A stretch of DNA of 64,000 bases from Demequina litorisediminis (GTDB taxonomy: Bacteria > Actinomycetota > Actinomycetes > Actinomycetales > Demequinaceae). Under the pieces are notes generated by a model. It ran no database searches. It had not been told where the DNA came from and was given only the letters and a program-made list of their open reading frames with translations. Shown piece by piece: positions 25,874-38,772 of the stretch (its first letter is position 1; each line of letters starts with the position of its first letter). The position numbers and the translations under genes were made by a program. The DNA lies in contig NZ_BSUN01000001.1 in NCBI RefSeq assembly GCF_030161615.1, positions 2,813,727-2,877,726 of the forward strand, in the 5' to 3' direction.

Positions 25874-27106
25874 TCAGCCAATCAGGTCGAAGACCTTGAA
25901 GATCGGCATGTAGAGCGCGATGACCATGCCTCCGATGACCGAGCCGAGCACGGCAATCATGAGAGGCTCGATCAGGCTCGTGAGCCTGTTCGGTGGTGGA
26001 CTCCACCTCTTGGTCGTAGAAGTCCGCGATCTTGTCCAGCATGGAGTCCAGCGCACCGGTGTCCTCACCGACCGCGATCATCTGCACCACCATGGGCGGG
26101 AAGACCGTGTGCTGGGCCAGCGGCTTCGAGAGCGAGTCGCCGCGGCGCACGGACGACTGCACGTCCTTGACTGCGTCCTCGACCACCACATTGCCCGAGG
26201 ACTGGCCCACGATGTCCAGCGCCTGGAGGATCGGCACACCCGAGCGGACCATCGACCCGAAGTTGCGGCTGAAGCGCGACACAGCGATCTTCTGGATCAG
26301 GCCGCCGAACACCGGCGCCTTGAGCAGTAGCGGCTGGTACCTCCGCCGCACCGACTCCTTGTGCTTGTTCTTGCGCCACCACACCACGAACACGATGATG
26401 CCGACGATGAGCGGACCCACCGCGATCTTGAGGATCGCGGACATGGTCACCAGGATTTGCGTGGGAAGCGGAAGGCTCGCCGCCGAGGCCCTCGAACATG
26501 GTCGCGAACACCGGCACGATGAAGATCAGCATGGCCGCCACACCAAGGATGGCGATGAACAGCACCACCACGGGGTAGGTCATGGCGGACTTGATCTTGC
26601 CGCGCAGGCTTCACTTCTTCCTCGAAGTTCGCCGCGATGGAGACCAGCACCTCGTCGAGGAAACCGCCGACCTCGCCGGCCTTCACCATGTTGATCATGA
26701 GCGGCGGGAATGTCTCAGGGTGACGGCCAAGGGCTTTCGAGAAGGCCGAGCCGGTCTCCACGTCGCTACGGACCTCCATGACCACCTTCTGGAGAGCCTT
26801 GTTCTCCGTCTGGTCGGCCAGAATGGTCAACGCGCGCAGGAGCGACAGGCCGGAGGAGATCATCACGGCGAGCTGGCGCGACAGAATCGCGATGTCCTTG
26901 AGCCCGATGGTCTCGCCGAAACCGGGGATGGTGATGTCCGCGTTGAGGCCCTTGCCTCCCGCTTCCTCCACCATCAACGGCGTGAGTCCACGCTCCTGCA
27001 GGCGCGACGCCACCACCGAGGAGGACGGCGCCTCCATGGTGTTCTTATGAATCTTGCCCGAGGCATCGCGCGCGGTGAACGCGTACTTCTGGGTCTGAAT
27101 CGCCAT
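25874..27106 (-). CDS. pilC: PilC / GspF-type pilus platform protein (frameshifted in this sequence)
   Basis: Inner-membrane platform on which PilB and PilT act. Two T2SSF domains: first half KDIAILSRQLAVMISSGLSLLRAL ... PPLMINMVKAGEVGGFLDEV, second half FSRNFGSMVRSGVPILQALD ... PPMVVQMIAVGEDTGALDSML. Membrane helices near residues 170-195 and 215-235 and at the C terminus. AGCT insertions at 26611, 26475 and 25983 break it; the corrected 409 residues match the family. ATG at 27106, just after the pilT stop. Confidence 0.92.
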
Positions 27107-27117
27107 CGTTTACTCCC

Positions 27118-28767
27118 CTACGCGCGTCCGGCCCGGCCGCACAGGCGGTTGAACTCTTCGTAGGAGTGGCACATCTCTACCGCGTCGTCAAAACCGACGG
27201 TGCCGGCCTTGACGAGGCTCCGCGAGGTGCTGGTCCATGGACTGCATTCCCAGCGAGGCACCCGCTTGCATCGACGTGTGAATCTGGTGCGTCTTGCCCT
27301 CGCGCACCAGGTTCCTGATGGCAGGCGTCGCAACCATCAGTTCGACGGCGACCGCACGGCCGGGGCCATCGGCCCGCGGCAGAAGCGTCTGACAGACCAC
27401 GCCCTGGATGGCGGCGGCGAGCCTGCGTACGCACCTGGCCCTGCTGCTCCGAGGGGAACACGTCGATCACGCGGTCCATGGTCTGCGCGGCATCCTGCGT
27501 GTGCAGGGTGGCGAACACCAGGTGACCGGTCTCTGCGGCGGTCAGCGCGACCTGGATGGTTTCCAGGTCACGGAGGCTCACCGATCAGGATGACGTCGGG
27601 GTCCTGACGCAGCACGTGCTTGAGCGCGTTGGCAAACGACTTGGTGTCGGTTCCCACCTCGCGCTGGTTCACGAGCGAACGCTTGTGGCGGTGCAGGAAC
27701 TCGATGGGATCCTCGACCGTCATGATGTGACCACTGCGCGAGCGGTTCGCGAGGTCCACAAGCGACGCGAGGGTGGTCGATTTTCCCGAACCCGTGGGGC
27801 CCGTCACCAGGACGAGACCGCGCGGCAGGTAGGCAAACTTGGAGACGGCCTCGGGAACGCCCAAGGCCTCGAGCGCCTTGATCTCGTAGGGAATCACACG
27901 GAAGGCGGCACCGACGGCGTTGCGCTGACGGTAGATGTTCACACGGAAGCGCGCCTCGCCGATGAGCGAATAGGAGAAGTCCAATTCGAGGTGCTCGTCA
28001 AGGCTCTCGCGCTGCTTCTGCGTGATGATGCCGAAAATGGCCTTCTGGATGCCCTCAGGGGTGAGGCGATCGAAGCCTTCGACCGCCTTGAGTCCACCGT
28101 CGACGCGAATCATCGGAGCGGCGCCGGACGTGATGTGGAGGTCCGAGGCCTTGGCGGCGAGCATCGCGCGCAGCGCCGACTGGAGGTCGAAGTCGCCCTC
28201 CTGCTTCTCCTGGCCCATACCGAGGCGCGAGCCGCCCACGGGTGCGCTCGCCGCGGGACGTTGCGCCTGCGCGCCGGCGGGACGCTGCTGGCCCGCAGGG
28301 GCGGAAGGCTGCGCAGGCGCGGACTGCTGACCCATCATCGGCTGACGCTGGACGGGCTGCTGGCCAGACATCGGCTGACGCTGCACCGGCTGCTGACCGG
28401 ACACGGGCTGCACGGCCGTCTGCTGCGCAAGGGCGGCACCGTACTGACCGGCCGCCGCCTGCGCCGTGGCCGCCTGCTGTGCGGCGCTCGGCTGGACGGC
28501 AGTCTGCTGGACACCGAACGGCTGACGCTGCACGGGCTGCTGGCCCGTGAGCGGCTGCGGGGGCGACGCGGGCTGCGGCGCCGAAAACTGCTGCGGGGCG
28601 GCCGCGGGCTGTCCGCCGGCAGGCGTCTGAGGAGTGAAGTGACCCATCGGCGGCTGCGCGGCGGAAGCCGACGAGGCTGCCTGACCCGGAACCTGCTGCT
28701 GACGCGCAGGCTGCACCGGGAAGTCCTCGGGCCGCTCAGGCAGGCCCTCGGGCATGAATGACGTCAT
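27118..28767 (-). CDS. pilT: PilT, type IV pilus retraction ATPase with a long Gln/Pro-rich N-terminal extension (frameshifted)
   Basis: 548 residues after correction, about 190 more than a usual PilT. Residues 1-185 are disordered, rich in Q, P, A and S, with repeats of a GQQPVQRQP unit. The ATPase core starts at [20 protein letters not shown]: Walker [16 protein letters not shown], Asp box [11 protein letters not shown], Walker B PDVILIGE followed by RDLETI, His box [14 protein letters not shown], and the PilT-type C terminus [23 protein letters not shown] insertions at 27573, 27421 and 27222 break it. Presence of PilT argues for retractile pili (twitching, DNA uptake or adhesion). Confidence 0.92.
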
Positions 28768-28857
28768 CGTGTTTCCCTCGGCTTTTCGGCGGCACCCCTC
28801 GCACCACCGGTGGACACCTTATCGGCAGTTCTTTGCAGGGACGTTAACCGCAACGCC

Positions 28858-30527
28858 CTATTTCGCGACACGAAGCAGGCTCCTCAATCGAGGTGGTGCC
28901 ATCCAGCACCTTGGCCCACCCATCCATGAGCAGCGTCTCCATGCCGTTGTCCTGTGCCGCACGGGCAATTTCGGCCGCCGAGGCCCGCGCCACGGCGAGA
29001 CGTTCGATCTCCTCGTTCACGGACATCACCTCGTGCAGCGCGACACGTCCCCGGTAACCCGTGCCAGAGCAACGCTGGCAACCCGCCGGCCGCAGCACCG
29101 TCGGGAGCGGCGATCCGGACACAAAGCCCACATTGGCGGGAATCTCCGCCTCGTCTTCCACCACGTACTCGACGGCGCAGTGGGAGCACAAGCGGCGCGC
29201 CAGTCGCTGGGCCACCACGCAGTCCACCGCGGAGCCCACCAGGAACGGCTCGATGTCCATCTCGATCAGACGCGTGAGCGCCGACGGGGCATCGTTCGTG
29301 TGGAGCGTGGACAGCACGAGGTGACCCGTCAGTGCCGCCTCGATCGCGATCTGCGCCGTCTCGCCGTCACGGACCTCACCCAGCAGCACCACGTCGGGGT
29401 CCGCACGCAGAATCGACCGCAGCGCGGCGGCAAATGTCAGGCCCGCCTTCGGGTTCACCTGCACCTGGTTGATGCCGGGGATGCGGTACTCGACCGGGTC
29501 CTCGACCGTGATCACGTTGATCTCGGGGCGGGAAATCTGGTTCAGCGTCGCGTACAGCGTGGTGGACTTGCCCGAACCCGTGGGGCCCGTCACCAGGATC
29601 ATCCCGTAGGGCTTGCGGAAGTTGACCGAGTACGCGGCGTAGTTCTTCTCGCGAATGCCCAGGTCCTCGAGTTCCAACGTCGCCGTCGAGTTGTCGAGGA
29701 TACGCATGACGACCTTCTCGCCCCACACCGTCGGCAGGGTGGCCACACGGAGGTCCACCTTCTTGCCGTTGTGGGTGACGGACAGACGGCCGTCCTGCGG
29801 CTTGCGGCGCTCGGCGATGTCGATGTCCGCCATGATCTTGATGCGCGAGATCACGCCGCCCTGAATCGCCTTGGGGGCGTTCTGCATCTCGTGAAGCACG
29901 CCGTCGATGCGGTAGCGCACGCGGACGTCTCGCTCGGCGGGTTCGATGTGGATATCCGAGGCGCGGTCCTGAATGGCCTGCGTGATCAGCAGATTGACGA
30001 AGCGCACGATGGGCGCGTCGTCTTCCACGGCGGTCGACAGGTCGGCGAGGTCGGTGGCCTCCGCCTCGTCGTTGATCGCGCCCTGCAGGCTCGTCCAGTT
30101 CGGCGTCCGAACGGCAGTAGCGATCGATGGCGTTCAGCACGTCATCGTGCGCCGCCACCACCGGCAAAATCTGCATGCGGGTCAGCGTGCGGATGTCATC
30201 GACCGCGACCACGTTGCCAGGGTTGGACATGGCGATCTTCAGGATGTCGCCGTCGATCTGGATGGGCAGTGCGGCGTGACGCCTGCACACCGTGTCCGGC
30301 ACCAGTGCCACCGCGGCACGGTCGACAGGGAAGTCACCGAGTTCGACGAACTCCATCCCCACCTGGCTGGCGAGCGCGCGCACCAACTGACCCTCGGAGA
30401 TCATTCCCATCTCCACGAGGGTGCGTCCCAGCGACTGCCCACGACCGTGCTGCTCGTCGATCGCGTCCATCAGCTGGTCTTCTGTGAGGATGCCCTCCTC
30501 CATCAGAATGGTGCCCAGTTGCTTCAC
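28858..30527 (-). CDS. pilB: PilB, type IV pilus extension ATPase (frameshifted in this sequence)
   Basis: 555 residues after correction. The N-terminal MshEN/T2SSE-N domain (LGTILMEEGILTEDQLMDAI, residues 4-23), which binds c-di-GMP in some homologues, is followed by the GspE-type ATPase: SDIHIEP, Walker [16 protein letters not shown], Asp box TVEDPVEYRIPG, Walker B DVVLLGEVRDGETAQIA, His box LSTLHTNDAPSALTRL, and a tetracysteine zinc motif (CSHC...CQRC). AGCT insertions at 30091 and 28872; the second hides the true C terminus IEELLRVAK. First gene of the pilus locus. Confidence 0.93.
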
Positions 30528-30616
30528 AAACGTCCCCTCATGCTGTCCAACCCCTGAGTAACGTATATCGGCTCGCCCTTGAGCCCCCTAGGGAGTGTGA
30601 CAATTCCGACACACGG

Positions 30617-31475
30617 TCAGGCGTCGGGCAGGACCTTCGCCATGGCGTCGAGGGGCGCGGCCATGCCTGTCATGAGGCGGACCTGCTCTCCTGCCTGGTG
30701 CAACAGCATGCGCGTCCCGGGAACGAACGTTCCGCCCGCGGCGCGCCAAGCGGCCCCCAGCGGCGTCACCAGGGGCGAGTAGACCGCGTCCAGGAGCACC
30801 GCCTGGGGTCGCACAGGCCCCAGCGCCGGTACCAGCGCGGCTCCCGCCTCGGCCGGCACCGTGGACACCACGGCCTCGGCATCGGCCAGGTAGTGCGGCG
30901 CATCCTCGAGGGCCACGAAGCGCGGCTCCACGCCCATCTTGGTGGCGGCCCGCATCAGCCCACCGGCGCGGGCGCGGTTGCGCACCACGACCACGGGCCT
31001 GGTGACGCCGAGGCGTCCCAACGCTGCGAGCGCGGACGTCGCCGTCGCTCCCCCGCCGATCACGACTCCCTCGGTCGCCGCGCTCACCCCGCCCTCGGCC
31101 AGAGCCGCGACCACACCGTGAACGTCGGTGTTCGCGCCCACGAGTTGGAGGCGCGTGCCCACGGGTTGCACGAGCACGGTGTTGATGGCCCCGACCAGGC
31201 TTCGCCATGGGCTCGATGAACTCCACCAGCGGCATCGCGGCCACCTTGAGCGGCATCGTCAGCGACAGGCCGCCCCACGTGCCGTCCAGCGCCGCCACGA
31301 AGTCGGGCAGCGACTCCTCGGTCACGTCATACGCGTCGTACGTCCACGCGAGCCCGAGCGCCTTATACGCGGCACCGTGCAGCGCAGGCGACAGCGAGTG
31401 GGTGATGGGGTGCCCCAGCACCCCCGCCCGCCGAGAGGCGCCGGCCCCCGAAGGGCCGGCCACCGCATCGGGCAT
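30617..31475 (-). CDS. aroE: Shikimate dehydrogenase (one frameshift)
   Basis: NADPH-dependent reduction of 3-dehydroshikimate. N-terminal substrate domain: GVLGHPITHSLSPALHGAAY with the shikimate-binding Ser pair, and LSLTMPLKVAAMP with the catalytic Lys. NADP domain: VVIGGGATATSALAALGRLG and VVVVRNRARA. LLHQAGEQVRLMTG is near the C terminus. The AGCT insertion at 31199 (MAKLVGAINTVLV restored) lies between the two domains. 285 residues. The start lies two bases past the mltG stop; about 90 bases then separate it from pilB. Confidence 0.92.
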
Positions 31476-31477
31476 CG

Positions 31478-32618
31478 CTACTCCTCGTCGTCGGACGACT
31501 GGTTCTCCGCCACCCACTGGTTGAGGATCTCCACGTTGGCGAGGTGGTCCTCAAGGTTGGTCGCGTAGGCCGTCTCACCCGTCTCCAGGTTCACCGTGAC
31601 GAAGTACGTGTAGTCGTGGTCGGCCGGGTTGACCGCCGCCTCGATGGAGGCCTCGCCCGGCGCCGCGATGGGCGTCGGCGGAAGGCCGGTGTACATGTAC
31701 GTGTTGTACGGCGAGTCGATGAGGCGATCCTCCTCGGACGTCCACACGCCCTCGGATGGAGCGATGTACTTCACCGTGGAGTCGAACTGCAGCATCATGT
31801 CGATGTCGAGGCGGTTCATGATGACGCCCGCGATCATGGGGCGGTCCTCATCCTTCTTCGCCTCCTTCTCGACGAGCGACGCGATGGTGAGGATCCGCTC
31901 ACGGTCCTCCTCCGCCACGTCGTACTTGTCGAGCATCTTGATGGTGGTGCTCACCATCGTCGACAGCATCTCCGCGGGCTCGACATCGGGGTTGAAGGTG
32001 TAGGTCGAGGGGAACAGCCAGCCCTCGAGATTGCCCTCCGCCTCGGCGGGAAGACCGAGCGCGTCGGTGTCCTCCGCGATCTCCGCCACCTCGTCCGCCG
32101 TATAACCGGTGAGGTTCGCGATGGCCTGGAAGTACGCGTCGACGGCCTTGCCCTCGGGAATCGTGATCTTCAGGCTCGTCGCGGTTGGAGGGCTCGAGCA
32201 ACGCGTCCATCGCGTACTCCGCCTTCATCTCCTTCTGCATGAAGTAGTAGCCAGCGGTAATCGACAGCGACTCATCGGGGCGCGAGTTGAACTCCTGGAT
32301 GAACGCCTCCGGCGACGCGATCACGCCCGCCTCGTACAGCGTCTGCGCCATGTCCGCACCGGCGTCGCCCTGCTCGATGATGACCTGCACCACGCCCTGG
32401 CCAGCGCCGTCGTAGTCAGCGACGGACGACTCGTCGCCACCGCCGGCGAAGGACTTGATGAAGTTCCAGCCGAGGGACACGCCCACGGCCACCAACACCA
32501 GTCCTACGGCCGACACGATGGCCGTCCACTTCCGGCGCGCAGCGCGCCGCTTCTGACGCTGCAAGCGCCTCAGGTCCAGCGACGTCGTCGTGTCGTCGGC
32601 CTCGAAAAAATCAGTCAT
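31478..32618 (-). CDS. mltG: MltG, endolytic murein transglycosylase (one frameshift)
   Basis: Cleaves nascent glycan strands and so acts as a terminator of peptidoglycan polymerisation. Bitopic: basic N terminus KRRAARRKWT, one transmembrane helix (AIVSAVGLVLVAVGVSLGW, about residues 33-51), a LysM-like segment (VQVIIEQGDAGADMAQTLYE), then the YceG domain with LEGWLFPSTYTF and catalytic Glu in IASLVEKEAKKDEDRPMIAG. AGCT insertion at 32174. 379 residues. ATG at 32618 lies inside the ruvX 3' end (8-base overlap) with a GAGGGTGGAG ribosome-binding site. Confidence 0.93.
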
Positions 32619-33097
32619 CTCCACCCTCACGCGGGATCGTCTCAGTCACCTTACTCAGATTCCCCCGGCGTTCAATGTCCAACGCGCTCTCCAGGATCAC
32701 CACTGCGGCGGCCTGGTCGATCACCTGACGCTGCTGCTTGGCGTTGCGTCCCGCCTGCCTCATCGAGGCTGATGCGGTGGCGGTCGAGAATCGCTCGTCG
32801 ACCAAACGGACGACCGCCTCGCAACGTTCCGCGACCGCGGTCGCGATCGCCCGCGCGTCCTCCGCGGACGCACCCTGCGCGCCCGACAGGCTTGCGCGGC
32901 AGGCCCACGTAGACGGCCGTTGCCTCACGTTCGGCGACGATACCGACCAGGGCGTCGACCGCATCGGCCGTCGCGGTGTCGCCCTTGCCGCGCTGCACGG
33001 TGGTGACGGGGAACGCCATGAGGCCGTCGGGGTCGGATGCCGCGACGCCGATGCGGACCGAGCCCACATCGACGCCGAGGCGTACTCCTCTATCCAC
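32611..33097 (-). CDS. ruvX: RuvX/YqgF family putative Holliday junction resolvase (one frameshift)
   Basis: RNase H-fold nuclease, implicated in pre-16S rRNA 5' end processing in E. coli. GVDVGSVRIGVAASDPDGLM carries the first catalytic Asp, VYVGLPRKL the middle motif, RLVDERFSTATA the Glu and QVIDQAAAVVILE the last Asp. AGCT insertion at 32889 (LPRKLSGAQGASAEDA restored). 161 residues. GTG start (MDRGVRLG) eight bases past the alaS stop. Confidence 0.9.
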
Positions 33098-33105
33098 GCA
33101 GGCGC

Positions 33106-35770
<2,665 letters not shown>

Positions 35771-35869
35771 CTCAGTCCTCCGTCGCGGGGGTGCGGGCGG
35801 TCTCGCCCGGGTGAGGGAAGCATCGGCCATATGCCCGATGCCGGGAGTCAAGTCCCAAGTATGACAAAG

Positions 35870-35901
35870 CCGCTGGGCCCGGAAGGACCGGGACCCAGCG
35901 G
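35870..35901 (-). terminator. Terminator after rpsD
   Basis: Stem CCGCTGGG CCCGG pairing with CCGGG CCCAGCGG, with one bulged A and a 5-base loop, about 30 bases past the restored rpsD stop. No U tract. Confidence 0.75.
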
Positions 35902-35931
35902 CAAAGTGTGTCTTGCTGGTACTGCGCTCGC

Positions 35932-36560
35932 TTAGCGGGCGTAGTACTCGACGACGAGCCTGAACCTCGCAGGTCACGGGGACCTCGGCACGCTCGGGAC
36001 GGCGGACCAGGCGGCGGTCAGGCTTCTCGAGGGTGACGTCGAGGTAGTCCGGGACCTCGGGGAGCACGTCACGGTGCGCGCCAGCGGCGGCAGCCATGTA
36101 GGGCTCCATGGTGACAGCCTTGGGCTTGACCTGGATGGTCTGGCCGGGCTTCACGCGGAACGAGGGGCGGTCGACGATCTGACCGTCCACGAGGATGTGG
36201 CGGTGCAGAACGGCCTGACGGGCCTGCAGGATCGTGCGGCCGAAACCGGCACGCAGGACCAGCGCGTCGAGACGCATCTCGAGCAGGCTCGACGAACGCG
36301 TCACCGGTACGGCGCGAGTCCTTGCGAGCCTCCTCGAAGACGCGGGTCATCTGCTTCTCACGCAGGCCGTACTGGGCGCGAAGACGCTGCTTCTCGCGCA
36401 GACGAACGGCGTAGTCGCTTTCCTTGCGGCGGGCGGTACGACCGTGCTCGCCGGGCGGGTAGGGACGCTTCTCGAAGTGCTTCACGGCCTTCGGCGTCAG
36501 GGCGAGGCCGAGGGCACGCGAGAGCCGCACCTGGCGGCGTGCCTTCTGAACTGAAGTCAT
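35932..36560 (-). CDS. rpsD: 30S ribosomal protein S4 (frameshifted in this sequence)
   Basis: Primary 16S rRNA binder. N terminus [20 protein letters not shown] followed by PYPPGEHG; S4 RNA-binding domain [20 protein letters not shown] and [22 protein letters not shown] insertions at 36289 (AFVELLEMRL) and 35963 ([11 protein letters not shown] restored, with stop TAA at 35932). The corrected length of 208 residues is exactly that of stand-alone bacterial S4. Monocistronic between a terminator and a 160-base upstream gap, the common arrangement in actinobacteria. Ribosome-binding site AAGGAAC. Confidence 0.96.
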
Positions 36561-36721
36561 TCTTGGTGTTCCTTGCTTGATTGCCTCTGAGTGCGGGCGC
36601 GGTCGCCCGAACTCAGATCACGAGAGATGTCGCGGCGACAGCAGCCAACCGTCCGCGAGGGCTCGACAATCCTAGCAGGTCAGGCGGGGGCGCGGCGGAG
36701 AAGCACGGGGTGTCGCTGCGG

Positions 36722-38075
36722 TCAGGAACCGTCGCGTCCGAGCATGTCCCTGATTCGCGCCATGCGGTCCGTCACGGTGCGTTCAAAGCCGTACTCGGTG
36801 GGCTGGTAGTAGCGGCTGCCGCGCAGCGAGTCCGGGAGGTACTCCTGGTGCGCCACGCCGCCGGGGGCATCGTGACTGTAGACGTAGGACTTCCCGTGGC
36901 CGATGCGCTCGGCACCCGCGTAGTGCGCGTCACGAAGATGCTGGGGCACCACGCCCGCCTTGCCCGCGCGCACGTCCGCGATCGCGGCGTCGATGGCGCG
37001 GTAGGAACGGTTGGACTTGGGGGCCGTCGCAAGATACGTCGTCGCCTCGGCGAGCGGGATACGCCCCTCGGGCATGCCAATGAACGTCACGGCGTCCGCC
37101 GCTGCTTGCGCGATCACGAGCCCCTGAGGGTCAGCCATGCCGATGTCCTCACTCGCGAGGATCACGAGGCGCCGCGCAATGAACCGGGGTCCTCCCCGCG
37201 ACCACCATGCGCGCCAAGTAGTGCAGCGCGGCATCGACGTCCGAGCCGCGCACCGACTTGATGAAGGCGCTGATGACGTCGTAGTGCTGGTCGCCCGACT
37301 TGTCGTAGGCGACAAGAGCGGCGTCCATGGTGCGCTCGGTGATCTCCCCCGTGATCTCCGGCAGCGCGTCCTGTGTGCTGGAGCCCAGGCCCAGGGCGGC
37401 ATCGGCCACCGCTTCGAGGAGGGTGAGTGCCTTGCGTGCGTCGGCGCCGGCAACCCGCAGGATGTGTTCGCGGGCCTGGGGCGCGAGGTTCACCCTGCCG
37501 TCGAGTCCTCGTGGGTCCGCCACGGCGCGGTCGAGGAGCGCGCCGACGTCCTCGCTGGCAAGCGGCTGCAGGGTGAGCAGCAGGGAGCGCGACAGGAGCG
37601 GCCCCACCACGGAGAAGGCGGGGTTCTCGGTGGTCGCGCCGATGAGCGTGACCCAGCGGTTCTCGACGGCGGGAAGCAATGCATCCTGCTGGGTGCGCGT
37701 GAAGCGGTGGATCTCGTCGACGAAGAGGACGGTCTCGCGCTCCCCCGTGGCGATGCGACGTTTGGAGTCGTCGATCACCGCACGCACGTCCTTGATGCCC
37801 GCAGTCACTGCGGACAGTTCGACGAAGCGCCTGTTGCCCGCGACCAGGTACGCGAGGGTGGTCTTGCCGGTGCCCGGCGGACCCCACAGGATGACCGAGG
37901 TGGCAGGAGCGGCCTCCCCCACGAGCCGGCGTAGCGGCGCGCCGTCGTGGAGCAGGTGCGCCTGACCCACGACCTCGTCGAGCACGCGAGGCCGCATGCG
38001 CACTGCGAGCGGCGCGGTGGGTCCGGGCTCTGGAACGCCGCTTCCCGTGCGCTCGGTCGACTCGAACAGGTCCAT
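36722..38075 (-). CDS. rarA: RarA/MgsA replication-associated recombination AAA ATPase (two missing bases)
   Basis: Clamp-loader-like ATPase acting at stalled forks. [20 protein letters not shown] at the N terminus, Walker [17 protein letters not shown], Walker [11 protein letters not shown], sensor [11 protein letters not shown], then the MgsA C-terminal domain ([22 protein letters not shown]-like [10 protein letters not shown]). The frame breaks at 37186-37200, where a G run and a C run have each lost one base ([16 protein letters not shown] restored); no AGCT event in this gene. 451 residues after correction. Confidence 0.92.
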
Positions 38076-38117
38076 GTGGCCCACCCTAGTTGCCCGGGGT
38101 GACATTCTGGTTCGCTA

Positions 38118-38149
38118 TTGAAAGATTCCTTTCGAAAGGATACTTTCAA
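38118..38149 (+). promoter_or_regulatory. Palindromic operator upstream of the winged-helix regulator
   Basis: A nested, perfectly centred dyad: outer arms TTGAAAG (38118-38124) and CTTTCAA (38143-38149), inner palindrome CCTTTCGAAAGG (38128-38139), all sharing one axis. It ends three bases before the start codon of the regulator, so repressor bound here would block its own promoter or start. The typical size and position suggest autoregulation of the regulator-MFS operon. Confidence 0.7.
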
Positions 38150-38152
38150 AGC

Positions 38153-38772
38153 ATGACAGACTCACCGGCCCCGCAGCAGACGGCCCCCACCACCCCTGAC
38201 GCGCCGTGGCCCACCCGGGAGATCACGGACCCGAGCGAACTGCGCGCCCTCGCGCACCCCGTACGGTTCGCGCTCCTCGACCTGCTCGCCGCCGGTCCCC
38301 TCACCGCCACCCAGTGCGGTGAGCGCCTAGGCCAGACCCCCGCTAACTGCTCGTACCACCTGCGTCAGGCTCGAGCGCTTCGGGCACGTCACCCGCGCCG
38401 AGGGCGGCGTGGGGCGTGAGAGACCGTGGAAGATCCGCTCCGAGGGGATCACCTGGGACACGTCAGGCCAGCCGGGAGCCGCGCAGGACCGCGCCGCCGA
38501 CGCGCTATCCGACGTGATCGAGGACTACCGCTTCGGCGCCTGGAGGTCATACCGCGCGCGCCGACGCGACGAGCCCGAACAGTGGCGCGCCGCGGACATG
38601 TCTACCGACGTTGTCGCATGGATGACGGCCGCAGAACTGACCGAGGCTCAAGGGGCAGATGATGGCGCTCTTCGCCCCCTTCGTGGACCGCGACCAGGCC
38701 CCCGAACGCCGCCCGGACGGCGCCCGCGCGGTGCGCTACTTCGGCTACGCCTACCCAGGCGACGAACGATGA
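38153..38772 (+). CDS. ArsR-type winged-helix transcriptional regulator (frameshifted in this sequence)
   Basis: 205 residues after correction. The DNA-binding domain covers residues 25-100: LRALAHPVRFALLDLLAAGP, then LTATQCGERLGQTPANCSYH with HLRQLERFGHVTR as recognition helix and wing, as in ArsR-like HTH_20 proteins. No metal-binding Cys cluster typical of ArsR/SmtB is visible, so the ligand is probably organic. AGCT insertions at 38369 and 38648. The stop overlaps the MFS start (ATGA), so the pair is one operon and the transporter is the likely target. Confidence 0.85.

Noticed and set aside
32611..33097. Additional AGCT insertions at every AGCCT/AGGCT in the window (for example near 32766, 44420, 56250, 60500)
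   Set aside because: At these sites the given bases already keep the correct frame and family sequence, so they are natural AGCCT/AGGCT.
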